DNA of 20,989 bases from Woeseia sp. (lineage in GTDB: Bacteria; Pseudomonadota; Gammaproteobacteria; Steroidobacterales; Woeseiaceae). The DNA is taken from positions 1 through 20,989 of the forward strand of contig JABIUH010000393.1 of assembly GCA_018701055.1 (NCBI GenBank), given 5' to 3'. A program made the position numbers and the translations under genes. The notes beneath the pieces were generated by a model. It saw only the letters and a program-made list of their open reading frames with translations, was not told the DNA's origin and ran no database searches. This document shows positions 8,436 to 15,512 of this stretch, one piece after another (position 1 is the stretch's first letter; the number at the start of each line of letters is the position of its first letter).

Positions 8436-10451
8436 TTAGCCCGCTGCTTTTTCCTGTGCTTGTTGGTTTGCCGCTGGCGAATTATTGGATGCCGTAGCGA
8501 GTGGACTGCCCTGCAGGGCAGCGCTTGGTAAGGTAAATCCTGCCACGGTTTGTCTTAGCTGCGAGGCCAACTCGGATAGTTTGGAGATAGACGCTGCTGT
8601 CGCAATCGTCGCCTTGCCGGTTTGATCACTAATTTCTTTGAGCTTCGTCGTACGACGCGTTACGTCAGCCGCCGAACCCGCCTGCTGTCGCGCTGACACG
8701 GAAATATTTTGTACCAGATTGGCGATCTGATTGGATACCTGCTCAATCTCGTCGAGCGCCGCGCCAGCGTTCTCAGCAAGCAACGCGCCGCCGACTACGT
8801 CAGTGGTACTGCGCTCCATCGAAACAACCGCCTCGTTTGTATCTGTTTGAATCGTTCTAACCAACACTTCGATTTGTTTGGTGGCGTTGGTCGAGCGTTC
8901 CGCAAGCCGCTGAACTTCATCGGCAACGACAGCGAAACCGCGGCCAGCCTCGCCTGCCATTGACGCCTGAATGGAGGCATTCAGTGCAAGAATATTCGTT
9001 TGTTCGGCAATGTCGTTAATCAGTTCAATGATGTTGCCAATTTCCTGCGAGCTCTCACCGAGGCGCTTAATTCGTTTGGAAGTTTCCTGAATGGTTTCGC
9101 GAATCGCATTCATACCGTCAATCGTTCGACGTACGGCATCACCGCCCTTATGAGCAACCTCGACGGAATGTCGCGCCACATCGGAAGATCGCTCGGCGTT
9201 GCCCGATACCTCCTCAATTGACCCGGCCATGGAGACAATTGACTCTGTAGCCGCAGAAATTTCTTTGGTTTGTGTGTCGGCTGCGCGGGCCATGTGAACA
9301 GCCGTGTTTTCGGTTTGCTTCGCCGCGGAATCAAGCATGATCGCCGTTACATTAATGGTCGCTACCAACTCGCGAAGCTTCTCGATTGCATAGTTAATTG
9401 AATCGGCAATCGCGCCCGTGATGTCTTCGGTCACGGTAGCCTCAACGGTGAGGTCACCATCAGCAAGGCTGCCAAGCTCGTCAAGCAAGCGCAGAATTGC
9501 CTGCTGATTGCGTTCGTTCTGTTCGGATTGTATGCGGGAGGCGCGCTCAAATACCGCCGCCTTCGCATTCAACATGATTAAAACACCAACAGCGAGCAAT
9601 GCTGCCAATAAAAGTCCCAAGGGTATATAAGGGTTGCTCATCAAGCCGGACGATCCGCCGCTCGAATTGCCATACGCATTGCTCAGCAAATCTGCCGCGA
9701 TGGTGTTGACGCCGTTGATACTTGCGCCAAGGTCACCCAGGTTCGCAGCCGCGGCTACCGCGGCAGCAACTTGAGTTTCAATTTCGGCAAGTTCGCCGAG
9801 GACCGGTCCAAGAACCGTTTCGCGTGTCGCAGCATTCAATGCGGGAACATCCAACGATGTGGAATCTCCCGCCAAGGCATTCGTGACCATACGCATTAAG
9901 GCCATGTCGGTCGCAACTGCCTGCGCAGCGTCAGCATCACCAGACGCGGTCGCCGCAGCCAGTTGCGGCAACGCCGCCGCTATGCTCGACCCGCGCCGCT
10001 GAAACTCTTGCACTGTCGCAGTCGCGCCCGACCGGTCGAGTAGCCCGTTTGATGCACTTAGAAGTCGTGGCATTCGCTCCTGAACCAATGCCGCAGCAGT
10101 CGTCAACGCTTCAATATCAGATCGTTTGGCGACGATGGATTGCGCATGACCAGCGAGTGCTTCCCATGCAGCCATACCACCGGGCAAAGATTTAGCTGAG
10201 CTTTGCCGCAACGCGGACAGACGATTGACGTCGTCACTTAACTGCGTGAGCCCGTCTGCCTCACCGTCAAGTGCCGCTTTAGTGTGCAATGGAATTGCCT
10301 GGGACAATGCCGCCAGCGCCCCTGCGTTACCATCGGCGCTGCCGCTGTTCGACGATTGCACGTACATAAATGCAGCGCTAGCAACGATTAACGCCGCCAA
10401 CACGGCTGCAACGAGAGTGAATGTTGAAGATTTGTCAGTATCTAAATCCAT
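8436..10451 (-). CDS. pilJ: PilJ, methyl-accepting chemoreceptor of the Pil-Chp system
   Basis: Transmembrane receptor of 671 residues (Pseudomonas PilJ about 680), the input of the twitching pathway; in Pseudomonas it contacts pilin and senses surface attachment. Seen here: TM1 at about residues 10-32, an Ala-rich helical periplasmic domain at about 33-272, TM2 at about 276-297 (IPLGLLLAALLAVGVLIML), a HAMP-like segment, and a long cytoplasmic coiled coil. The highly conserved signalling tip is at about 478-522 (EQTNILALNASIQASMAGEAG, then RGFAVVADEVQRLAERS). The tip is the PilJ version, which has inserted AMAG-type residues relative to Tsr. It lies 40 bases after pilI and 23 bases before chpA; the CheR-type methyltransferase gene pilK, which follows pilJ in Pseudomonas, is missing. 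Whether the receptor is methylated is therefore open. Confidence 0.95.
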   Translation of the reverse strand: MDLDTDKSSTFTLVAAVLAALIVASAAFMYVQSSNSGSADGNAGALAALSQAIPLHTKAALDGEADGLTQLSDDVNRLSALRQSSAKSLPGGMAAWEALAGHAQSIVAKRSDIEALTTAAALVQERMPRLLSASNGLLDRSGATATVQEFQRRGSSIAAALPQLAAATASGDADAAQAVATDMALMRMVTNALAGDSTSLDVPALNAATRETVLGPVLGELAEIETQVAAAVAAAANLGDLGASINGVNTIAADLLSNAYGNSSGGSSGLMSNPYIPLGLLLAALLAVGVLIMLNAKAAVFERASRIQSEQNERNQQAILRLLDELGSLADGDLTVEATVTEDITGAIADSINYAIEKLRELVATINVTAIMLDSAAKQTENTAVHMARAADTQTKEISAATESIVSMAGSIEEVSGNAERSSDVARHSVEVAHKGGDAVRRTIDGMNAIRETIQETSKRIKRLGESSQEIGNIIELINDIAEQTNILALNASIQASMAGEAGRGFAVVADEVQRLAERSTNATKQIEVLVRTIQTDTNEAVVSMERSTTDVVGGALLAENAGAALDEIEQVSNQIANLVQNISVSARQQAGSAADVTRRTTKLKEISDQTGKATIATAASISKLSELASQLRQTVAGFTLPSAALQGSPLATASNNSPAANQQAQEKAAG

Positions 10452-10491
10452 GGCTCAGCAACGTCTTTGTAAAATTTCGATTTGCACCGCA

Positions 10492-11055
10492 CTATTCTGC
10501 GGCGGCCTGTAAAAAAGAACTGCTTTCAAGCAGATCGTAAAAATTGAAAATAGGCCAGGTGTCTTCTGACCGCCGATATGCGCCATCTACGAAACGATCG
10601 CATCGCGCCTGAGTTTGAGGCCAGGTTTCGGCATATTCACTCTCCATAAATCGGCGGAAGCCCTGTACTTCATCAACGACGAGTCCAGCGGGAATGTCGC
10701 GATGATTGACCGAAATCACCCGAGTGACCCGGCGCAGTGACGTTCTGCCACTGCCGAGATACAACTTAAGATCGATCAAAGGCAACAGGTGGCCGCGCAG
10801 GTTGGCAATACCCAGCATCCATCGGCGCGCCCCTGGCACTCGCGTCATCGCATCCGGCAGCATCAGGACTTCACGGACCTGATCGCGTTGGGCGACGAAA
10901 TTTTCTTCGCCAATCCGAAACCCGATACCAACCCATTCGTCTGGAATTTCGTCGCTACCTTTGCCCAAAACGGCAATGCGACTACGACGCTCCATTTCGC
11001 GTAGCAATTCGAACGGCGTGTCGATCAGTTCGATCAAATCAGGTGCAGTGCTCAT
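10492..11055 (-). CDS. pilI: PilI, CheW-like coupling protein
   Basis: A 187-residue adaptor that links PilJ to the kinase ChpA. An N-terminal extension (about 1-42, with DTPFELLREMERRSR typical of PilI) precedes a single CheW domain: WVGIGFRIGEENFVA at about 41-55, VPGARRWMLGIANLRGHLLP around 73-92 with the LRG turn, LIDLKLYLG, then GLVVDEVQGFRRF near 124-136. The start ATG directly abuts the pilH stop codon (TGA at 11056-11058), so translation is probably coupled. The protein is cytoplasmic, with no signal peptide or membrane segment. Identification is firm from the domain, the N-terminal motif and the pilG-pilH-pilI-pilJ order. Confidence 0.95.
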   Translation of the reverse strand: MSTAPDLIELIDTPFELLREMERRSRIAVLGKGSDEIPDEWVGIGFRIGEENFVAQRDQVREVLMLPDAMTRVPGARRWMLGIANLRGHLLPLIDLKLYLGSGRTSLRRVTRVISVNHRDIPAGLVVDEVQGFRRFMESEYAETWPQTQARCDRFVDGAYRRSEDTWPIFNFYDLLESSSFLQAAAE

Positions 11056-11421
11056 TCAGTCGGCCATTACCGAGTTGATTTTGGAGACCAATTCTTTTTG
11101 TCCCACCGGTTTGACGATGTACTCGACTGCGCCCTGCCGCATGCCCCAAATTTTATCTGTTTCCTGATCCTTTGTCGTAATCATTATGACGGGGATATCG
11201 GACGTGCGTGGATCCTGCGTCAATTTACGCGTTGCCTGAAAGCCGTTCATGCCAGGCATCACGACATCCATCAGGATACAGTCCGGGCGAGCCGCACCTG
11301 CCTGCCGTATGCCGTCCTCACCGCTGTCCGCAACCAGCGTTTCGAAGCCGCCCTTTTCAAGCATCCCCTGGAACAAATGCAGTTCGGTCGGAGAATCGTC
11401 GATGATAAGAATCACAGCCAT
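11056..11421 (-). CDS. pilH: PilH, single-domain response regulator
   Basis: CheY-like receiver of 121 residues with no output domain. In Pseudomonas, PilH is associated with pilus retraction control and acts as a phosphate sink or antagonist to PilG. Active-site residues visible: Asp8 and Asp9 (ILIIDDSPTE), phospho-acceptor Asp52 (CILMDVVMPGMNG), Thr82/Thr83 (IMITTKDQETDK) and Lys104 (YIVKPVG). The stretch TTKDQETDKIWGMRQGA is characteristic of PilH rather than of generic CheY proteins. It is separated from pilG by only 10 bases and abuts pilI. Confidence 0.95.
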   Translation of the reverse strand: MAVILIIDDSPTELHLFQGMLEKGGFETLVADSGEDGIRQAGAARPDCILMDVVMPGMNGFQATRKLTQDPRTSDIPVIMITTKDQETDKIWGMRQGAVEYIVKPVGQKELVSKINSVMAD

Positions 11422-11431
11422 GCCCGCTTCC

Positions 11432-11824
11432 TCAGTTGATCTGGTTGGAGATTACGCCGAGCAATTCATCTTTGGTGAACGGCTTCGTCAAATATTGGTC
11501 GGAACCCACGATGCGTCCGCGAGCGCGATCAAATAGGCCATCTTTGCTCGAAAGCATGATGACCGGCGTTTCCTTGAAAACTTTGTTGTATTTGATCAAA
11601 GAGCAGGTCTGATAACCATCCAGGCGCGGCATCATAATGTCGACAAATATCAGATCTGGCTGGTGATCGGCTATTTTCGACAGCGCATCGAATCCGTCGA
11701 TGGCAGTGAAAACCTGACAACCTTCTTTGGACAGCAGGGTCTCCGCCGTCCGACGGATCGTCTTACTGTCATCAACCACCAGAATTTTGAGGCCGTTCAG
11801 ACCTCGAGAAGCACTATTTGACAC
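11432..11824 (-). CDS. pilG: PilG, single-domain response regulator
   Basis: CheY-like receiver of 130 residues and first gene of the pil-chp operon. In Pseudomonas, phosphorylated PilG promotes pilus extension and stimulates adenylate cyclase CyaB. Visible residues: Asp18/Asp19 (LVVDDSKTIRRTAETLL), phospho-acceptor Asp62 (IFVDIMMPRLDGYQT), Ser92 (IMLSSKDGLFDRARG), Lys114 (YLTKPFTKDE). These match PilG closely, including GRIVGSDQYLTKPF. The start is a GTG at 11822-11824, supported by a GAGGA ribosome-binding site at 11831-11835, six bases upstream. The operon promoter must lie in the region shared with gshB. A weak candidate is TTGCAA (11877-11882, read on the minus strand) with TATTAC 18 bases on. 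Confidence 0.95.
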   Translation of the reverse strand: MSNSASRGLNGLKILVVDDSKTIRRTAETLLSKEGCQVFTAIDGFDALSKIADHQPDLIFVDIMMPRLDGYQTCSLIKYNKVFKETPVIMLSSKDGLFDRARGRIVGSDQYLTKPFTKDELLGVISNQIN

Positions 11825-11904
11825 GGATTTTCCTCGCCCAGCCGCGCATACCGTAATAATCGCAGCCCCAAAAACTTTGCAACAGCACCGCTGTACTGAT
11901 TCTG

Positions 11905-11918
11905 TGCCAAGCTTGGCA
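11905..11918. promoter_or_regulatory. 14-bp perfect palindrome upstream of pilG
   Basis: TGCCAAGCTTGGCA is a perfect 14-base palindrome about 80 bases upstream of the pilG start. The half-site TGCCAAG occurs again 39 bases on, at 11951-11957. This spacing and symmetry would suit a dimeric regulator binding upstream of the pil-chp operon. No T-tract follows on either strand, so it does not look like a terminator. The binding protein cannot be named. Confidence 0.35.
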
Positions 11919-12047
11919 GGCCCAAATCACGGATAAGTTTACACAATCTCTGCCAAGTAAAAAGACTTGTACCATATTGGCCAAAATGCCGCCACGACAG
12001 GCGCAGCCGCCTGCCAGGTGAGCGCCAAAACCTACCGAAAAACCAAA

Positions 12048-12133
12048 CCGAAAAAACTGGGTCAGAACCCGTTGCAAGAACAGTATAAAAAAGTCGGATC
12101 ATTCAGAAACCGGCTCTGACCCAGTTTTCTCGG
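12048..12133. repeat. REP-like imperfect inverted repeat
   Basis: Two 19-base arms, 12048-12066 and 12115-12133, are reverse complements with a single mismatch. Their core is AAAACTGGGTCAGA and TCTGACCCAGTTTT. The 48-base centre is AT-rich and partly repeats the arm's inner edge (CAGAACCC and CAGAAACC). The TGGGTCAGA core resembles repeats that I associate with REP-associated tyrosine transposases (RAYT) in Gammaproteobacteria; that link is from general knowledge, not a search. No transposase is present, so this would be a solo, non-autonomous element. Neither arm is followed by a long T-run. Confidence 0.6.
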
Positions 12134-12156
12134 CCTGGTTTTCAGCAGAAATGAGG

Positions 12157-12183
12157 TTGAGGATATTTGCGCTGCGGTATAGT
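12157..12183 (+). promoter_or_regulatory. Candidate gshB promoter
   Basis: TATAGT at 12178-12183 is a good -10 box. The only -35-like sequence is TTGAGG at 12157-12162, giving a short 15-base spacer. Transcription would start near 12190, leaving a leader of about 30 bases that contains the gshB ribosome-binding site CAGGAA at 12208-12213. The promoter sits directly downstream of the inverted repeat. Confidence 0.4.
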
Positions 12184-12220
12184 GGCCGCCGTTGTTGTTA
12201 AGACCTGCAGGAAACGATAA

Positions 12221-13177
12221 ATGTCTGGCAAGAAACTTCGCGTCGGCGTGGTAATGGACCCGATCGCATCGATCAAACCGGTAAAAGACAGCTCCCTTGC
12301 TATGTTGCTTGAGGCAGAACGCCGCGGTGCTGAGATTCATTACATGCTGCAATCCGACTTACGGATGTTGGCAGGCGTGCCACTCGCGCGAGCGAAACCG
12401 CTCAATGTGCGCGACACCGAAACCGACTGGTTCGACCTCGGAGAACGCAGAGATATCGATCTTCGTGATTTCGATGTGATTCTGATGCGTAAAGACCCTC
12501 CGTTCGACATGGAATATATCTACACCAGCTACATTCTGGAGCGAGCTGAAGACGCGGGCACAATCATCGTCAACCGCCCACAAAGCCTCCGCGATATGAA
12601 TGAGAAAGCTTATACCGCATGGTTTCCTCAATGTGCGCCATTAACGCTAGTCACACGCTCGATGTCCGACATGAAAGCTTTTCTTGCAGAACATCAGCGC
12701 ATCGTCGTCAAACCGCTGGACGGAATGGGAGGGAAATCAATTTTCGTTGTGGTAGTCGGTGACAATAACGCGAACGTGATTTTTGAAACGCTGACCGACG
12801 ACGGTCAGCGGTTTGCGATGGCCCAGGTCTACATTCCCGAGATCAGCCACGGCGACAAACGCATTTTATTGGTTGACGGAGAGCCCATCCCGTACGCGCT
12901 GGCCCGCATACCGACTGCCGACGACAATCGTGGCAATCTTGTGATGGGTGCTATCGGTGAGGCGCGCGAGCTAACCGATCGGGATCGCTGGATTTGTGCC
13001 GAGGTAGGTCCAACTTTGAGAGAACGCGGTGTCATTTTCGCGGGCATCGATGTTATTGGCGACTACCTTACTGAAATCAATGTGACCAGTCCGACCGGCA
13101 TTCGCGAATTGGACCGCGCGTTTGACATTAACATTGCAGGCGATTTATTTAACGCAATTGAGCGCAAACTCGGTTGA
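12221..13177 (+). CDS. gshB: GshB, glutathione synthetase
   Basis: ATP-grasp ligase of 318 residues (usual 315-320) that joins gamma-glutamylcysteine and glycine to make glutathione in the cytoplasm. Seen here: N-terminal GVVMDPIASIKPVKDSS (about 9-25), the substrate region MRKDPPFDMEYIYTSYIL (89-106), the bacterial GshB ATP loop VVKPLDGMGGKSIF (162-175), and metal-binding EINVTSPTGIRELDR at 285-299. The start ATG is supported by CAGGAA seven bases upstream and by family length. It is divergent from pilG and followed by tonB 178 bases later, the same neighbourhood as in Pseudomonas. No clear terminator follows it. The enzyme is housekeeping; its partner gshA is not in the window. Confidence 0.97.
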   Translation: MSGKKLRVGVVMDPIASIKPVKDSSLAMLLEAERRGAEIHYMLQSDLRMLAGVPLARAKPLNVRDTETDWFDLGERRDIDLRDFDVILMRKDPPFDMEYIYTSYILERAEDAGTIIVNRPQSLRDMNEKAYTAWFPQCAPLTLVTRSMSDMKAFLAEHQRIVVKPLDGMGGKSIFVVVVGDNNANVIFETLTDDGQRFAMAQVYIPEISHGDKRILLVDGEPIPYALARIPTADDNRGNLVMGAIGEARELTDRDRWICAEVGPTLRERGVIFAGIDVIGDYLTEINVTSPTGIRELDRAFDINIAGDLFNAIERKLG

Positions 13178-13355
13178 ATCGCCCTTCCCCCAGGAATATG
13201 CTCATTTCGCAGTAAGTGCTGGAATTTTTTGAGTCCACTGGGTGATCTGCGTCTCACTGCGGTTAATCTCACCCGGTTAAACTAGACAATTAAACGGCAG
13301 CCTGTGCGAGAATGGGGCTACCAGGGGTTTTCTGGCGGACCGCCTGCTTAGAATT

Positions 13356-14306
13356 ATGGCTGACAAAGCTAACAAATCTGATCACCGTGAAAACCATGCA
13401 GATGTCGATGTTGAATCGATAGATGACATGACGCTCGAATCGGCTCCAGTTCAGGACCGGTTGCCTCCTATGCTGTTCTTGGCCGCCCTTATTCACGGCA
13501 TTTTGATTATCGGCATCACCTTCAATGCGGTCTTGAGTGACGAGGTTGCAGAAGCCATCTCGCTTGAAGTGACGATCGTTGCGGATCCTGATCCCAATAC
13601 GCTCGAGCCTGACCGTGCGGCATATCTCGCTCAGGCCAACCAGAATGGTGCTGGCAACACACAAGAGCAGGCACGACCGAGTGCGCGTGCCGAGAGCGTT
13701 GTCCCCGTTGATAATGTCGGCACTGAAGATGGCGACAGCCTGGACGAGTCGCTTGCCTTGGAACCATTCTCGGATGAAGTGCTAACCGCTAACGCGGATC
13801 TCGATTTTGAAGTTCCAAATGACCCGCGTAAGAATCCATCCCCGGATGAGACAAAAGCGGCAAATCTCGAATCCGGCATCGAGCTCACCATGCCATTGCC
13901 TCAGGACGAGAAGTCGAACCCATTTATCACCGACGAGAATCCGCGCGAACTGGCTACCAGCGTCGATACGAAAGAATCCAAGATAGCTGGATACCTTAGC
14001 CGCTGGAAAACCAAAATCGAAACGGTGGGGGTCAAGTATTTCCCAAAAGAAGCGCTTGCGGACGGCTTTACGGGCAGCCCGACGTTGGAAGTCACTATCA
14101 ATGCCGCCGGACAACTCAAACAAGTGTCGATACGTCGCTCCTCAGGATCTAAAGCACTCGATCAAATCGCGGTGAGCATTTTAAGACGCGCTGCGCCATT
14201 CGACCCGTTCCCAGAAGCCGTCAGACTGGATTATGACCAGCTGCGCTTCGCCTATAAGTGGCAGTTCAACCAACTCGGCGTGCAAACGACCGCCCAAACC
14301 AACTAG
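13356..14306 (+). CDS. tonB: TonB-family energy transducer, TonB3-like
   Basis: A 316-residue inner-membrane protein that would couple proton-motive force (with ExbBD) to an outer-membrane process. It has one N-terminal transmembrane anchor at about residues 38-58 (MLFLAALIHGILIIGITFNAVL), a long acidic periplasmic linker (about 60-205, rich in Asp, Glu, Asn and Ala), and a TonB C-terminal domain at about 211-307 with GSPTLEVTINAAGQLKQVSIRRSSG. The Pro-Glu/Pro-Lys repeats of classical TonB are missing. Position between gshB and yqgE is that of tonB3 in Pseudomonas aeruginosa, a gene reported to be needed for twitching, which would fit the nearby pil-chp operon; that function is inferred. The ATG at 13356 lacks a Shine-Dalgarno sequence. 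The next ATG (13428, residue 25) gives a more usual short cytoplasmic tail and may be the true start. Confidence 0.85.
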   Translation: MADKANKSDHRENHADVDVESIDDMTLESAPVQDRLPPMLFLAALIHGILIIGITFNAVLSDEVAEAISLEVTIVADPDPNTLEPDRAAYLAQANQNGAGNTQEQARPSARAESVVPVDNVGTEDGDSLDESLALEPFSDEVLTANADLDFEVPNDPRKNPSPDETKAANLESGIELTMPLPQDEKSNPFITDENPRELATSVDTKESKIAGYLSRWKTKIETVGVKYFPKEALADGFTGSPTLEVTINAAGQLKQVSIRRSSGSKALDQIAVSILRRAAPFDPFPEAVRLDYDQLRFAYKWQFNQLGVQTTAQTN

Positions 14307-14490
14307 CAGCTGCTGAAGAAAGCCGCAGCCGCCTTTTCCCTGTATCGCGCGCACCCACCCGATTCCTGGACTTTTGCTTGTCAATATGATTCTTGGTCTC
14401 CCTGCGGGACTTTTTCAACGTGCCGCTAGGAATACGCTAATTCTTCTAAAAAACGCGTTTCGCGGCATTTACTCGTGCGATAATTGACGC

Positions 14491-15054
14491 ATGGATGCAA
14501 ACGAATCACTAAGCAACCAATTCTTAATCGCTATGCCCGGCATGGCTGATCCGAATTTCAGTACGACGGTGACTTTGATCTGTGAGCACAATGCTGACGG
14601 CGCCCTCGGCATCGTCGTCAATCGTCCCCTTGAAATAAAGCTTGGCGGCCTATTTGAACAACTTGCACTCGAAAACGATGGCATTGCGATCGCCGATTGT
14701 CCTGTTCTGAACGGCGGTCCGGTTTCCAGGGAACGTGGCTTCGTTCTGCATAACGATGGCAACAAGTACGAGAACACAGTTGACGTCTCGGCCGATATCC
14801 AACTAACTTTTTCACGTGATATTATTGATTCGATGGCCGCCGGTAGCGGACCGGATCGCTCACTCATCGCACTAGGTTATGCCGGCTGGGACTCCGGTCA
14901 ACTGGAAAGCGAAATGTTAAACAACACATGGCTGACCGTGCCCGCATCCCCCGAAGTCATATTCGATGTGCCATTTGAAGACCGCTGGACTGTCGCGGCG
15001 AGCACCATCGGCATTGATATCACCAGATTATCGCCCCATGCCGGACACGCCTGA
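14491..15054 (+). CDS. yqgE: YqgE/AlgH family protein (UPF0301, DUF179)
   Basis: A 187-residue cytoplasmic protein of the widely conserved YqgE/AlgH family; biochemical function is unknown. Typical motifs are present: NQFLIAMPGMADPNFSTTV (about 9-27), LICEHNADGALGIVVNRP (30-47), the VLNGGPVSRERGFVLH strand-turn (72-87), and ALGYAGWDSGQLESEM (127-142). Length matches the family. The ATG at 14491 has no Shine-Dalgarno sequence but fits homologues, which begin just before the FLIAMP motif. A GATAAT hexamer lies at 14479-14484, so the transcript may be leaderless. It overlaps yqgF by 17 bases, starting a compact run yqgE-yqgF-pyrB-pyrK-like-acdS. Confidence 0.93.
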   Translation: MDANESLSNQFLIAMPGMADPNFSTTVTLICEHNADGALGIVVNRPLEIKLGGLFEQLALENDGIAIADCPVLNGGPVSRERGFVLHNDGNKYENTVDVSADIQLTFSRDIIDSMAAGSGPDRSLIALGYAGWDSGQLESEMLNNTWLTVPASPEVIFDVPFEDRWTVAASTIGIDITRLSPHAGHA

Positions 15055-15469
15055 AACCATTCTTGCTTTCGATTTCGGCGCTCGACGTATCGGTGTAGCC
15101 GTCGGGCAGCAGATAACTTCCTCAGCAAGTCCGCTCACCGTCATCGCCAATGGCGCGCAGCGCTCCGTTTGGGCCGCTATCGCCAAGCTGATCGATGAAT
15201 GGCGACCCGCCCGTCTGATCGTCGGCATGCCGTCGAATGCGGACGGCACACCCGCGGCCATAGGTGCTGCCGTGACCGCGTTTATGACAGAGCTGGAACA
15301 ATTTTCCCTGCCAATCGATTCGGTCGATGAACGTTACACCTCTATTGAAGCGGAAGGCTTACTAAAAGCGCAACGACAATCAGGGCAACAACGTCGGATC
15401 TCCAAGGAAAAAATAGATGCTGCTGCGGCGGTTCTTATTGCCGAACGTTGGCTGAAAAAAGAATTTTAA
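15038..15469 (+). CDS. yqgF: YqgF/RuvX, RNase H-fold nuclease for pre-16S rRNA maturation
   Basis: RNase H-like nuclease of 143 residues (E. coli YqgF 138) implicated in 5'-end processing of pre-16S rRNA; also annotated as a Holliday-junction resolvase homologue (RuvX). The ATG at 15038 is preferred over an upstream in-frame ATG at 14966, because the sequence before MPDTPETILAFDFGARRIG is just yqgE read in another frame. Catalytic acids by family alignment: Asp12 in AFDFGARRIGVAVG, the Glu in the SVDERYTSIEAEGL segment near residue 100, and the Asp in KEKIDAAAAVLI near 127. LIVGMPSNADGTPAA (about 63-77) is the conserved loop. It starts 17 bases before the yqgE stop, suggesting translational coupling. 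Confidence 0.95.
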   Translation: MPDTPETILAFDFGARRIGVAVGQQITSSASPLTVIANGAQRSVWAAIAKLIDEWRPARLIVGMPSNADGTPAAIGAAVTAFMTELEQFSLPIDSVDERYTSIEAEGLLKAQRQSGQQRRISKEKIDAAAAVLIAERWLKKEF

Positions 15470-15479
15470 TCGGAGTAGA

Positions 15480-15512
15480 ATGCGGGCGCCATGTCAGTAT
15501 CAAGTTCATTAA
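15480..15512 (+). CDS. Possible 10-codon leader ORF overlapping the pyrB start
   Basis: An ATG at 15480 begins MRAPCQYQVH and stops at TAA 15510-15512, running out of frame across the pyrB start at 15491. The GGAG at 15472-15475 lies only 4 bases before this ATG but 15 bases before that of pyrB, so ribosomes may engage here first. It could tune pyrB translation by coupling or be incidental. There is no pyrimidine-rich stretch or attenuator hairpin of the E. coli pyrBI type. Confidence 0.25.
   Translation: MRAPCQYQVH

Larger units (their letters stand above)
11825..12220. other. Divergent pilG-gshB intergenic region
   Basis: This 396-base non-coding stretch separates the minus-strand pil-chp operon from plus-strand gshB. 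It holds a 14-bp perfect palindrome (11905-11918), a third copy of the half-site TGCCAAG at 11951-11957, a small GC stem CAGGCG-CAGC-CGCCTG (11998-12013), a large inverted repeat (12048-12133), and a candidate gshB promoter (12157-12183). Open frames across it on the minus strand overlap pilG and have no protein-like features, so I call no gene. It must contain promoters for both directions. Confidence 0.7.

Noticed and set aside
11797..12102. Minus-strand open frames upstream of pilG
   Set aside because: They overlap pilG or the REP-like repeat, are rich in Trp/Arg/Cys with no family character, and pilG has its own well-placed ribosome-binding site after them.
13221..13231. T-run after gshB as a terminator
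   Set aside because: The preceding bases form at most a 3-4 bp stem, too weak to call.
13237..13277. Inverted repeat ACTGGGTGA / TCACCCGGT between gshB and tonB
   Set aside because: Eight of nine bases pair but the loop is 23 bases and no T-run follows; not convincing as a terminator, and evidence for an operator is lacking.
13349..13354. TAGAAT as a tonB -10 box
   Set aside because: It is one base from the annotated ATG, so transcription would start inside the gene, and there is no -35; it would only make sense if translation begins at 13428.
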